Shown in pieces: positions 1 through 8,521 of a DNA stretch of 64,000 nt. How positions within the stretch are numbered: the stretch's first letter is position 1; each line of letters starts with the position of its first letter. Source of the stretch: Acuticoccus sediminis (GTDB taxonomy: Bacteria > Pseudomonadota > Alphaproteobacteria > Rhizobiales > Amorphaceae); the NCBI RefSeq assembly GCF_003258595.1, contig NZ_QHHQ01000004.1:186001-250000 (forward strand), in the 5' to 3' direction. Under the pieces are notes generated by a model. That model searched no databases. It was not told the DNA's origin and worked only from the letters and a program-made list of their open reading frames with translations. The translations under genes were made by a program, and so were the position numbers.

Positions 1-2
1 TC

Positions 3-506
3 GCCGCGGTTCTCGCCGCCCCCGCCGCGCGGCTGATGGACGTGAGCGGCGTCGGCGAGCGTGTCGTCGGCGACTTCCGGCTGATCCGCGCGGCGGCCGA
101 GCGGCTGACCCACGACGCCCTCGCCGACCGCGTCGTCCTCAGCTCGACCGACGCCGTGGTCGACTTCTACCGTGCCAGACTGCGCGGGCTGGAGCGGGAG
201 GAGTTCCACGTCCTCTACCTCGACAAGAAGAACAAGATGCTGGTGTCGGAATGTGCCGGTGCGGGGACCGTCGACCACACGCCGGTCTACCCGCGCGAGG
301 TGCTGAAGCGGGCGCTGGAGCTCGGCGCGAGCGCGATCGTCCTGATCCACAACCATCCGTCCGGTGACCCGGCCCCATCGCGGGCGGACATTGCCGTCAC
401 CGCGAAGATCATCGACGGGGCGCGGCCGCTGGGGCTTGCGGTGCACGACCACATCATCATCGGCGCCAACACGTACATCTCGCTGCGCAGCGAGGGGTAC
501 GTGTAG
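3..506 (+). CDS. radC: RadC/JAB-domain protein, 5'-truncated by window edge
   Basis: This is the C-terminal part of a RadC family protein (UPF0758), a JAB/MPN-type putative metalloprotease fold whose cellular role is still unclear despite the 'DNA repair' name. The reading frame is open to the left edge, so the true start lies outside the window. The zinc-binding signature is visible near residues 115-130 of the visible part as LIHNHPSGDPAPSRAD, matching the family HxHPSGxxxPSxxD motif. Upstream residues (DVSGVGERVV) resemble the helix-hairpin-helix-like lead-in seen in RadC. It is followed, tail to tail, by speE on the other strand after 17 bp. Confidence 0.93.
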   Translation, partial: AAVLAAPAARLMDVSGVGERVVGDFRLIRAAAERLTHDALADRVVLSSTDAVVDFYRARLRGLEREEFHVLYLDKKNKMLVSECAGAGTVDHTPVYPREVLKRALELGASAIVLIHNHPSGDPAPSRADIAVTAKIIDGARPLGLAVHDHIIIGANTYISLRSEGYV

Positions 507-523
507 GCGTCCGGCGACGGTCC

Positions 524-1414
524 CTACCCCTCCGGCGTCAGCGGAGCGGGCGGGGCCACCAGGTCGGCGATGTAGGGCGGGAGCGCGAAGGCCGCACGGT
601 GCACCGCCGGCGTCCAGTAGCGCGTGGCAAGGCCCAGCCCCTCCGCCCGCTTCTCGAGGGTCGCCTCGGAGACGGACTTCAACGACGGGTCCGTCGACAG
701 GAAAGCGTGCGCCATCGGCCCGCCGGTGTAACTCGGCACCGTCGACAGGAAGAACGCGACGTCCTCGAAGACCCCGCGCAGCGTCTCGGCATGGCCGCCG
801 AACCAGCCGCCGGTCAGGAACGGCATCCCGGACTGGCAGACCATGACGCCCCCCGGCCGCAGCAGCCGCCGGCAGTCGGCATAGAAGGCGGACGTGAAGA
901 GCGCCGCGCCGGCCCCCATCGGATCAGGCGAGTCGACGATGATCGCGTCGAATTCCGCCTCCGCCTCGCGCACGAAGCGGGCCCCATCGTCGATCACGAG
1001 GTCGAGGCGCGGGTCGTCGAAGGCCCCTCTCGAGATGGACGGCATCTCGCTCACCATGAGGTCGACGACGGCGCGGTCGATCTCCACCAGCGTGACGCGC
1101 GACACCGGGTGACGCAGTACCTCCCGCGCCACGCCGCCGTCGCCCCCGCCGAGGACGAGGACGTCGCGCACCGCGCCGTGGGCGAAGAGCGCCACGTGCG
1201 ACATCATCTCGTGATAGACGAACTCGTCCCCGGTGGTGACCTGGATGGCGCCGTCGAGGGTGAGGACGCGGCCGAAGCTCGGATTGTCGAACACGACGAG
1301 CGTCTGCTCGCCGTGCACCTCGCGCACCGCCCGGGTCACTTTCAGCGAGGTGCGGAACCCCGCCTCCTCATTGACGGCTTCCGTGATCCACCCTGCGCCG
1401 GCCGGCGCCGTCAA
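524..1414 (-). CDS. speE: Polyamine aminopropyltransferase (spermidine synthase)
   Basis: The protein transfers the aminopropyl group of decarboxylated S-adenosylmethionine to putrescine, making spermidine in the cytoplasm. The motifs are classic: a Rossmann SAM-binding loop LVLGGGDGGVAREVLRH, the acidic VEID, and the catalytic-loop VDSPDPMG followed by the LFTSAFY gate segment. I place the start at a TTG that overlaps the speD stop codon (TTGA), giving 296 aa and beginning just before the conserved WITE motif. A longer reading frame upstream only overlaps speD and is Arg-rich noise. The overlap implies translational coupling with speD, which supplies its substrate. Confidence 0.93.
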   Translation of the reverse strand: MTAPAGAGWITEAVNEEAGFRTSLKVTRAVREVHGEQTLVVFDNPSFGRVLTLDGAIQVTTGDEFVYHEMMSHVALFAHGAVRDVLVLGGGDGGVAREVLRHPVSRVTLVEIDRAVVDLMVSEMPSISRGAFDDPRLDLVIDDGARFVREAEAEFDAIIVDSPDPMGAGAALFTSAFYADCRRLLRPGGVMVCQSGMPFLTGGWFGGHAETLRGVFEDVAFFLSTVPSYTGGPMAHAFLSTDPSLKSVSEATLEKRAEGLGLATRYWTPAVHRAAFALPPYIADLVAPPAPLTPEG

Positions 1415-1872
1415 AGCCCGCGGCCGCGCAGGAACTCGCTGACGGCGATGTGGCTCGGCGAGAACGCCTTGCGCAGCACCTCGATGCAAGCCTGCGGCTC
1501 GGTCTCGCCGCACATGAAGATGTCGAGCGCGGCGTACCGGTGCTCGGGCCAGGAGTGGATCGAGATGTGACTCTCCGCCAGGACCGCGACGCCGGACACA
1601 CCACCATTCTCGTCAAAGTGGTGCAGATGCACGTGAAGGAGGGTGGCACCGGCCACTTCGACGCACTCTTTCAGCGTCTCCTCGATGTGCGCCAGATCGT
1701 CCAGGCGCTCCCCACCGTAGACGTCAACGATGATGTGCGCGCCGGCGCAGCGAACGCCGTCACGCAACATCATGTGCTCATCGGCCGATGCGGTCGCTGC
1801 CGGCATTTCGGCGATGAAATCCTCGTCCACGACGTCATCGATCGTGCGGGTCAGGGGGCGGTGTTGAGCCAT
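1411..1872 (-). CDS. speD: S-adenosylmethionine decarboxylase proenzyme
   Basis: This pyruvoyl-dependent enzyme makes decarboxylated SAM, the aminopropyl donor used by the overlapping speE. The self-cleavage site is visible in AESHISIHSWPEHRYAALD: the chain is expected to cut before Ser of ESHIS and convert that Ser to pyruvate. The conserved Cys of the active site is seen in DIFMCGE. Length (153 aa) is slightly above the usual prokaryotic class 1B size of about 120-140 aa, owing to an acidic N-terminal tail. The ATG is preceded by a GAGGTGG ribosome site. The upstream 210 bp is shared with the divergent padR gene. Confidence 0.93.
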   Translation of the reverse strand: MAQHRPLTRTIDDVVDEDFIAEMPAATASADEHMMLRDGVRCAGAHIIVDVYGGERLDDLAHIEETLKECVEVAGATLLHVHLHHFDENGGVSGVAVLAESHISIHSWPEHRYAALDIFMCGETEPQACIEVLRKAFSPSHIAVSEFLRGRGL

Positions 1873-2029
1873 CCGCGTGTGCCACCTCGTTCTTCGTAGT
1901 CAAACATTCGGTTCCGGTCGCGAACGTATGCGCACACGCCCGCGCAATCAAGTCGCGAGGCGCACTCAGCGCGCATCCCGCGACACACGTCATAATCGCG
2001 TCCCCGGATTGCATCAGCGTTTCCAAAAA

Positions 2030-2072
2030 CTATATTTCGGGGCGAGATATATCGGGCCGACATATTCCGAAT
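2030..2072. promoter_or_regulatory. Candidate PadR autoregulatory operator
   Basis: The AT-rich stretch directly before padR holds an inverted pair TTCGG (2036-2040) and CCGAA (2067-2071) around a central GATATATC palindrome (2046-2053). PadR regulators commonly bind dyads overlapping their own promoter. The site assignment is inference from position and symmetry only. Confidence 0.3.
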
Positions 2073-2082
2073 CGAGGGCAAC

Positions 2083-2661
2083 TTGGCCGCCGAAACCCTG
2101 AGCCCCGTCGCCATGCTGTGCCTCGCGATCCTGTTCGATGGCGAGCGAACCGGCTACGAGATCAAGAAGGAGTCGCTCGAGGGGCGGCACCGCTGGTTCG
2201 TCGACGCCAGCTACGGCTCGATCTACCCCGCCCTCGCCCGCCTCGCGCACCACGAGCTCGTCACCGTGCGGGAGGAGATCCAGTCCGGCCGCCCCTCCCG
2301 CAAGGTCTATTCGATCACCGACGCCGGCCGCGCCACCTTCCTTGCGACCCTGTCGCAGTCGCCGGGGCCGGACGTCTACCGCTCGCGGTTCCTCCTCCTG
2401 TCGACCTTCGCGCCGCGCCTTCCGCGCCACGTCATCCAGGCCGCGATCGAGGAGCGGATGCAGGGCCTTCGCGACGAAATCGCCGCGATCCGGGCCGCCG
2501 TCGACGAGGCGGACAAGGACGGCGCCCCCCACTGCGACGCGCTGGGCTGGGCGGCGGCGTACGGAGAGAACTGCCTCAGCGCCCACCTCGACTTTCTGGA
2601 GACCCACGGCGAGACGCTGATCGCCATGTCCCAGACCGACATTGCCGACGCGGCGGAGTGA
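2083..2661 (+). CDS. PadR family transcriptional regulator
   Basis: A 192-aa PadR/Vir-type regulator. The N-terminal winged helix is clear: a short first helix (LSPVAMLCLAIL), then GYEIKKE, YGSIYPALARL (the family's hallmark recognition helix) and the wing GRPSRKVYSITDAG. The C-terminal half is the Vir-like alpha-helical dimerisation domain. The start is taken as TTG at 2083 with GAGGG upstream; an ATG ten codons later is possible. It is followed 7 bp later by the efflux adaptor and pump genes in the same direction, so it most likely represses this efflux operon and itself and is relieved by a small ligand. The ligand cannot be read from sequence. Confidence 0.88.
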   Translation: MAAETLSPVAMLCLAILFDGERTGYEIKKESLEGRHRWFVDASYGSIYPALARLAHHELVTVREEIQSGRPSRKVYSITDAGRATFLATLSQSPGPDVYRSRFLLLSTFAPRLPRHVIQAAIEERMQGLRDEIAAIRAAVDEADKDGAPHCDALGWAAAYGENCLSAHLDFLETHGETLIAMSQTDIADAAE

Positions 2662-2668
2662 CAGTGCC

Positions 2669-3754
2669 ATGAACGGAAAACTCTTGCTCGCCGGGCTGAT
2701 GACCGCAGGGATCGCCGCGTGGATGGCGAGCGGCCACCTCATCATCGCCGGCACCGCCCAGGAGGCGACGCCCCGACCGCCGGCCGAGCGCGCCGAGGCC
2801 AACGAGGAGGCCTTCCGCGTGCGCACCCGCACCGTCCAGGCCGAGGAACGCGGCCGGCTGCTGACGATGCGCGGACGCACCCGTGCCGACGCCCTCGTCG
2901 ACGTCGCTGCCGAGACCACCGCGCGCATCGCCGAGCGGCCGGTCGACCGCGGCTCGCACGTGAAGGCCGGTGACGTGCTGTGCGAGCTGGACAAGGGCGT
3001 GCGCGCCGCCCAGCTCGCCCGCGCCAGGGCCGAGGAGGAGAAGGCGCAGCTCGACTACGATGCCGCCAGCAAGCTGAGCGGGCGCGGCTTCGAGTCCCAG
3101 ACGCGCGTCGCCGCCACCAAGGCCGCCCTCGACGCGGCCCAGGCCTCCGTCGCCGAGGCGCAGGAGGAGCTGAGCCGCACGACGATCCTCGCCCCGATCT
3201 CCGGCACCGTGCAGGAGCCGCTCGGCGAGGTCGGCGCCATGCTGGCGATCGGCGGCGTCTGCGCCACCATCGTCGACGCCGACCCGATCATCGTCACCGG
3301 GCAGATCTCCGAGCGGGACATCTCGGCAGTGCACATGGGCTCGGAGGCGAACATCGACCTCGTCACCGGCGAAGCGATCAGCGGCTCCGTCTCCTACATC
3401 TCGCGCACCGCCGACGCGGACACACGCACCTTCACGGTGGAGCTCACCGTCCCCAACCCCGACGGCGCGCTGCGCGACGGCGTGACGGCCGAGGCGCACA
3501 TCCCGCTCACGACGGTGAAGGCGCACCGCCTGTCGCCGGGCGTCCTCACGCTCGCCGATTCCGGGCAGATCGGCGTGCGCACCGTGGACACGGACAACCG
3601 GGTCCGGTTCATGCCCGTGAAAATCGCGATGCAGGACTCGGACGGCTTCTGGGTGACCGGCCTGCCCGAAACCGTGACGATCATCACCGTCGGCCAGGAG
3701 TATGTGGTCGAGGGCCAGACCGTCGATCCCGTCGCGGAGGCCGACGCCACATGA
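2669..3754 (+). CDS. RND efflux periplasmic adaptor (HlyD/MFP family)
   Basis: A 361-aa membrane-fusion protein that would bridge the inner-membrane pump to an outer-membrane channel. It starts with an N-terminal hydrophobic anchor or signal segment (KLLLAGLMTAGIAAWMA). A biotinyl-lipoyl-like half motif (IAERPVDRGSHVKAGDVL) comes next, followed by an Ala/Glu-rich coiled-coil hairpin (about residues 110-165), the second lipoyl half (LAPISGTVQEPLGEVGAML), and beta-barrel and membrane-proximal domains. The ATG lies 7 bp after padR and its stop overlaps the pump start (ATGA), so the two are translationally coupled. No TolC-like outer-membrane gene is nearby, so the channel must be encoded elsewhere. 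Confidence 0.9.
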   Translation: MNGKLLLAGLMTAGIAAWMASGHLIIAGTAQEATPRPPAERAEANEEAFRVRTRTVQAEERGRLLTMRGRTRADALVDVAAETTARIAERPVDRGSHVKAGDVLCELDKGVRAAQLARARAEEEKAQLDYDAASKLSGRGFESQTRVAATKAALDAAQASVAEAQEELSRTTILAPISGTVQEPLGEVGAMLAIGGVCATIVDADPIIVTGQISERDISAVHMGSEANIDLVTGEAISGSVSYISRTADADTRTFTVELTVPNPDGALRDGVTAEAHIPLTTVKAHRLSPGVLTLADSGQIGVRTVDTDNRVRFMPVKIAMQDSDGFWVTGLPETVTIITVGQEYVVEGQTVDPVAEADAT

Positions 3755-6700
3755 ACAGCATCCTCGACGGCCTCCTCGATCGTCCGCGGACGATCCTGAC
3801 GCTGCTGGTCTTCCTCCTCGGGGCCGGCGCGTTCATCTATGCGACGATCCCGAAGGAGGCGAATCCGGACATCGACGTTCCGGTCTTCTACGTCTCGATC
3901 ACCCAGCAGGGCATCTCCCCGGAGGACGCGAACCGCCTCCTGGTCAAGCCCATGGAGACGCAGCTCCGCGGCCTCGACGGGCTGAAGGAGATCAAGGCCA
4001 CCGCCTCCGAGGGACACGCCGGCATCGTCCTCGAATTCAACGCCGACTTCGACAAGGACGAGGCGCTCGCGGACGTGCGCGACAAGGTGGACCGCGCCCA
4101 GGCGGACCTTCCGGCCGACGCCGACGAGCCGACGATCACCGAGACCAACTTCTCCCTCGTGCCGACGATCATCGTGGCGCTGTCGGGCGACGTGCCGGAG
4201 CGCACCCTCTACCAGCGCGCGCGGCGGCTGAAGGACGCGGTCGAGGCCGTGCCGTCGGTGCTGTCGGCGGACCTCTCCGGCTCGCGCGAGGAGCAGCTCG
4301 AGGTCCTCATCGACCGTACCGCGATGGAGTCCTACCGCGTCCAGCCGCTGGAGCTGCTGCAGGCGCTGCAGAACAACAACGCGCTCGTGCCGGCCGGCTT
4401 CCTAGACACCGGCGAGGGCCGGTTCTCGGTCAAGGTCCCCGGACTGATCGAGGACGCCGGCGACGTCTACAACATGGTGATCAAGTCGAACGCCGAAGGC
4501 GTCGTGACGGTCGGCGACATCGCCGAGGTGCGCCGCACCTTCAAGGACCCGACGACGTTCACGCGCGTGAACGGCCGGCCGGCGATCACCATCGATGTCG
4601 TGAAGCGGATCGGCGAGAACATCATCGAGAACAACCAGGCGGTCCGCGACGTCGTCGAGAACGCGACGGCGGACTGGCCGGACGCGATCAAGGTCGACTA
4701 CCTGCTCGACCAGTCCTCCTTCATCTACGAGGTGCTGGGCGGGCTCGAGGCGTCGATCTCCACCGCCATCGTGCTGGTGATGATCGTCATCGTGGCCGCG
4801 CTCGGCTTCCGTTCGGCCCTCCTCGTCGGCATCGCCATCCCGACGTCGATCCTGTTCGGCTTCGCGGTGCTCTCCGGCCTCGGCATGACCGTCAACATGA
4901 TGGTGATGTTCGGCCTGGTGCTCTGCGTGGGCCTCCTCGTCGACGGCGCCATCGTCGTCGTGGAGTACGCGGACCGAAGGATCGCCGAGGGCGTCGACCG
5001 CCCGCAGGCCTTCCGCGAGGCCGCGCACCTCATGGTCTGGCCGCTGATCTCGTCCACGGCGACGACGCTGATCGCCTTCCTGCCGATGCTCCTGTGGCCG
5101 GGCGTCGCGGGCGAATTCATGAGCTACCTGCCGGTGATGGTGATCATCGTCCTCACCGTGGCGCTCGTCACGGCGATGGTGTTCCTGCCGGTGGTTGGCG
5201 CCGTGCTTTCCAACGCGCTGATCATCGGCCTTTTCTCCGGGACGGTGGTCGCGGGCGGGGCGATGATCGTCCTCGGCGCCGCGCCGATGCCGCTCCAGAT
5301 CCTGGCGGCCATCGTCGGGTTCATCGTGGCGACGGTCATCGCGACCTCGCTCGCGAACCGCTGGGGCCGCTCGCGCGCCAAGCCGGTGCTGACGCCGCAC
5401 GAGGGACCGTTCGACGTCACCAGACTGACCGGTGTGGCGCGGCTCTACGTTGGCGGCCTGCGGCTCCTCGCCGGCAACACGTTCGGCATCATCCTCACCG
5501 TCGTGGTGGTCGTGGGCGTGGCCTTCGGGGTGCTCACCGTCTTCCAGCAGAACGCGGCGGGCGTCGAGTTCTTCGTCGACGAGGAGCCGGACGTCGCGGT
5601 GGCGATGATCTCGGCGCGCGGCAACATGAGCGCGCGCGAGGCGCTTTCGCTGGTGCGCGAGGTGGAGCGCGAGGTGCTCGCCGTGGACGGCGTCGACAAC
5701 GTCGTCACCAACGCCTACCCGTCCGGCGGCAGCAGCGGCGGTGGCTCGCAGATCGGCAGCGTGCAGGACAAGCCCGCCGACATCATCGGCCAGCTCCAGA
5801 TCGAGCTGGTCAAATACTGCTGCCGCCGTCCCGCCGCGGAGATCTTCGAGGACATCCGCAACCGGACCGACTTCGCCGGCATCAAGGTCGAGGTGCGCAA
5901 GATCGAGGGCGGCCCGCCGACCGGCAAGGACATCCAGCTCCAGATCACCTCCGAGTCCTATGACCAGGTCGTCGCGGCGACGGCGCGCGTGCGCGACCAC
6001 GTCGAGACGGTCGAGGGGCTCCGGGACGTGGAGGACGACCGGCCCCTCCCCGGCATCGAGTGGCAGCTCGACGTCGACCGCGAGGAGGCCGGCCGGTTCG
6101 GCGCGGACGTGACCACGGTCGGTCAGATCATCCAGCTCGTCACCAACGGCGTCCTCCTCACCGAGTACCAGCCGGACGATTCGGAGGATCAGATCGACAT
6201 CCGCGTGCGCTACCCCGAGGCGGAGCGCAACCTGCACCAGTTCGCGGACCTCCGGCTTCAGACGAGCCTCGGCCAGGTGCCGATCATCAACTTCATCGAC
6301 GTGAACCCTCAGCAGCGCGTCTCCTCGATCGCACGCGTCGACGGGCAGTTCGCCATGACGGTGAAGGCCGACGTTCTGGAGGCGGAAGGCTTCGACCAGA
6401 ACCAGAAGATCGCCGAGATCGACTCCTGGCTGAAGACCCAGGACTGGCCGCAGGGCGTGACCTTCACCTTCCGCGGCGCCAACGAGGACCAGGCCGAGGC
6501 ATTCGACTTCCTCATGAAGGCGATGGTCGCCTCGCTGGTGATGATGTTCCTGGTGCTGGTGACGCAGTTCAACAGCTTCTACCAGACCGGACTGACGCTC
6601 CTGACGATCGTCCTCTCCGCGTTCGGCGTGCTGCTCGGGATGGCGATCACGGGCCAGAAGTTTTCCGTCATCATGACGGGGACGGGGATCATCGCGCTCG

Positions 6701-7497
6701 CGGGCATCGTCGTGAACAACGCGATCGTGCTGATCGACACGTTCAACCGCGAGCGGCTGGAGCAGCCGGACCTGCTGACGGCGACGCTCGCGACCGCCGC
6801 CCAGCGCGTCCGGCCGATCCTGCTGACGACGATCACCACCATCGCCGGCCTCATCCCGATGGCGACGCAGGTGAACCTCGACTTCTTCACCCGGACGATC
6901 TCCGTCGGCGGCATCACCTCGATCTGGTGGGTGCAGCTCTCGACCGCGATCATCGCCGGCCTCGCCTTCTCGACGATCCTCACGCTGGTGGTGATCCCGG
7001 TGATGCTGGCGATGCCGGAGACGGTGTCCCGCTCCGTCCGCCGCCTGCGCGGCCGCGAGCTGGAACCGGCGCTCGCCGGCGCACCCGGGATGATCCTGCC
7101 GGCGGCGGCGGAGACGCACGAACCGGCGGTCTACCGCCTCCCCGGCCGCACCGCCGCGACGGCGACCGGGCGGACGGACGCCGCCGAAGGCACCGCGTCG
7201 GCGCCCGTCGAGACGGCGCCCCAAGCGGCGGCGGCCGAGGACGGGCAGGAGGCACCGGACGTCTGGGCCCCGGTGATCGCCCGCCCGCGCCGGGGAACGA
7301 CCGAGGACGGCGCGCGCGAGGCCGATGCCGCCCGCCCGCCGGCGATCCCGCCGATCGTGCCGGCAGAGACCCCCAAGAGCCCGGAACCGGACGGCGGACC
7401 GCCGGACGTCTACGCGCCGGTGCTGACCCGCCATCCACGGCCTTCCAAGGAGACGGCGGACCAGAAGCCGTCCTCCTCGAGCGAGGCGGCCGAGTAG
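3751..7497 (+). CDS. RND superfamily efflux permease with long C-terminal tail
   Basis: A 1248-aa resistance-nodulation-division pump. TM1 lies near residues 11-33. The TM2-TM6 block begins near 335. The TM4 proton-relay region reads GLLVDGAIVVVEY, i.e. Asp-Gly where drug pumps such as AcrB carry Asp-Asp. The second half repeats the fold, with NNAIVLIDTFNRERL near residue 990. Two features are unusual. Two extra hydrophobic segments lie between the halves (about residues 488-540). A roughly 150-residue Pro/Ala/Glu-rich cytoplasmic tail (from about residue 1095) contains a near repeat, PDVWAPVIARPRR and PDVYAPVLTRHPR. Family members are typically 1020-1060 aa. Substrate is unknown. It is translationally coupled to the adaptor. 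Confidence 0.92.
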   Translation: MNSILDGLLDRPRTILTLLVFLLGAGAFIYATIPKEANPDIDVPVFYVSITQQGISPEDANRLLVKPMETQLRGLDGLKEIKATASEGHAGIVLEFNADFDKDEALADVRDKVDRAQADLPADADEPTITETNFSLVPTIIVALSGDVPERTLYQRARRLKDAVEAVPSVLSADLSGSREEQLEVLIDRTAMESYRVQPLELLQALQNNNALVPAGFLDTGEGRFSVKVPGLIEDAGDVYNMVIKSNAEGVVTVGDIAEVRRTFKDPTTFTRVNGRPAITIDVVKRIGENIIENNQAVRDVVENATADWPDAIKVDYLLDQSSFIYEVLGGLEASISTAIVLVMIVIVAALGFRSALLVGIAIPTSILFGFAVLSGLGMTVNMMVMFGLVLCVGLLVDGAIVVVEYADRRIAEGVDRPQAFREAAHLMVWPLISSTATTLIAFLPMLLWPGVAGEFMSYLPVMVIIVLTVALVTAMVFLPVVGAVLSNALIIGLFSGTVVAGGAMIVLGAAPMPLQILAAIVGFIVATVIATSLANRWGRSRAKPVLTPHEGPFDVTRLTGVARLYVGGLRLLAGNTFGIILTVVVVVGVAFGVLTVFQQNAAGVEFFVDEEPDVAVAMISARGNMSAREALSLVREVEREVLAVDGVDNVVTNAYPSGGSSGGGSQIGSVQDKPADIIGQLQIELVKYCCRRPAAEIFEDIRNRTDFAGIKVEVRKIEGGPPTGKDIQLQITSESYDQVVAATARVRDHVETVEGLRDVEDDRPLPGIEWQLDVDREEAGRFGADVTTVGQIIQLVTNGVLLTEYQPDDSEDQIDIRVRYPEAERNLHQFADLRLQTSLGQVPIINFIDVNPQQRVSSIARVDGQFAMTVKADVLEAEGFDQNQKIAEIDSWLKTQDWPQGVTFTFRGANEDQAEAFDFLMKAMVASLVMMFLVLVTQFNSFYQTGLTLLTIVLSAFGVLLGMAITGQKFSVIMTGTGIIALAGIVVNNAIVLIDTFNRERLEQPDLLTATLATAAQRVRPILLTTITTIAGLIPMATQVNLDFFTRTISVGGITSIWWVQLSTAIIAGLAFSTILTLVVIPVMLAMPETVSRSVRRLRGRELEPALAGAPGMILPAAAETHEPAVYRLPGRTAATATGRTDAAEGTASAPVETAPQAAAAEDGQEAPDVWAPVIARPRRGTTEDGAREADAARPPAIPPIVPAETPKSPEPDGGPPDVYAPVLTRHPRPSKETADQKPSSSSEAAE

Positions 7498-7500
7498 CCC

Positions 7501-7528
7501 GCGGGCGTCCCTCGCCGGGGGCGCCCGC
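7501..7528. terminator. GC-rich stem-loop between convergent genes
   Basis: GCGGGCGTCCC pairs with GGGGCGCCCGC (one G-T pair) immediately after the RND stop and before the stop of the convergent gene. There is no clear T run, so this is a probable but not proven intrinsic terminator. Confidence 0.45.
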
Positions 7529-7534
7529 CCGGCC

Positions 7535-8377
7535 CTATTCGAAGTGGACGGTCACCGCGGGGTCGCCGGGAAGGCCCTTGTAGGTGACGGTCGCGGTGCC
7601 CTTGGCCTTGGCGGGCGGCAGCAGCGGGCCGATGGACCCGACGCTGATCACCTGCCCGGGCTCGAAGGTCAGGCCCTTCTCCATCAGCCAGAGCGCGCTG
7701 TTCAGCGGGTTGCCGAGCACCGACTCGCCCTTGGCCTCGGCGAGCACAGTTCCGTCCGCGTCGGTCACTGTGACGGTCATCGTCTTCAGCGTGTCCAGCA
7801 TCGCGTCGTCGACCGGGATGTCGTCGCCGACGACGCCCATCCGCGCACCGACGTTCATCGCGGTGATGGTAGCGCCGTCGAGCGGCTCGCCCTCGGCCAG
7901 CATGAGATCCGGAAGCTCGATGAACGGCCGCACGGAGGAGAGGTGCGCGAGGACCTCCTCAGGTGTCTTCGCCTCGTTGATCCCCGCGTCGCCGACGACC
8001 AGCAGGAGGTCCGCCTCGAACAGCGGGCGGGCGCCGAAGCTTGCAGGAACGGTGGCCCCGGAGGGCAGCATCATCTTTTCGAGGAGCGTGCCGAGGACCG
8101 GCTCGTCGACGCCGAAGCGCTCCTGCGCGGCCGCGCTCGTCAGGCCGGCCTTGTAGCCGATCACCGGGCCCAGCTCGCCCGTCAGCTCGCCGACCAGAAG
8201 GTCCTGGATGCAGCGCGCGTCCTCCACGCTGCCGCCGGCGCCCATGGCCCTCGTCGGCGTCCCGGAATCGAAGTCCTTCAGATAGGCCGCGAGCGTGGCG
8301 TCATCCACGCAGGCGGCGTTCGCCCCGCCGATCCCGCAACCCAGGAGCAGTGCGCCGCCGATCACCCATCGCCGCAT
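7535..8377 (-). CDS. Exported 2-keto-4-pentenoate hydratase-like (FAH-fold) protein
   Basis: A 280-aa protein related to the MhpD/hydratase branch of the fumarylacetoacetase-like superfamily. Characteristic segments are GYKAGLTSAAAQERFGVDEPVLGTL and RPLFEADLLLVV (the divalent-metal Glu region). Family enzymes are normally cytoplasmic and hydrate 2-hydroxypenta-2,4-dienoate in aromatic meta-cleavage pathways. Here the ATG chosen (GGAGGGGA ribosome site) opens a clear signal peptide, MRRWVIGGALLLGCGIGGANA, followed by a short Cys-containing linker. No aromatic-degradation genes are nearby. Function outside the cytoplasm is unknown; it could be a catalytically altered binding protein. Convergent with the RND gene. 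Confidence 0.8.
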   Translation of the reverse strand: MRRWVIGGALLLGCGIGGANAACVDDATLAAYLKDFDSGTPTRAMGAGGSVEDARCIQDLLVGELTGELGPVIGYKAGLTSAAAQERFGVDEPVLGTLLEKMMLPSGATVPASFGARPLFEADLLLVVGDAGINEAKTPEEVLAHLSSVRPFIELPDLMLAEGEPLDGATITAMNVGARMGVVGDDIPVDDAMLDTLKTMTVTVTDADGTVLAEAKGESVLGNPLNSALWLMEKGLTFEPGQVISVGSIGPLLPPAKAKGTATVTYKGLPGDPAVTVHFE

Positions 8378-8491
8378 GGTCCGTCCCCTCCCTGACATCC
8401 GCCGCCTCTGCGTGCGGCGCCGGGGACAGTCTAGCGCTCTTCGCGCACGGGCGCATGGCTCCGTTTCCGGGGCCGGCGTGCGCCCACGGGG

Positions 8492-8517
8492 AAGGCGCCG
8501 GGCGGTCCCGGCGCCTT
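8492..8517. terminator. Perfect stem-loop after the Atm1-type gene
   Basis: AAGGCGCCGGG and CCCGGCGCCTT form an 11-bp stem with a CGGT loop, ending 4 bp before the stop of the minus-strand ABC exporter gene. Position suggests its terminator; the T tract is poor. Confidence 0.5.
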
Positions 8518-8521
8518 CGGC

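Noticed and set aside
4402-7434. 1010-aa open frame antisense to the RND gene
   Set aside because: High-GC codon bias leaves long open antisense frames. It is Arg/His/Asp-rich, has no ribosome site and no domain, while the + frame is a textbook RND pump.
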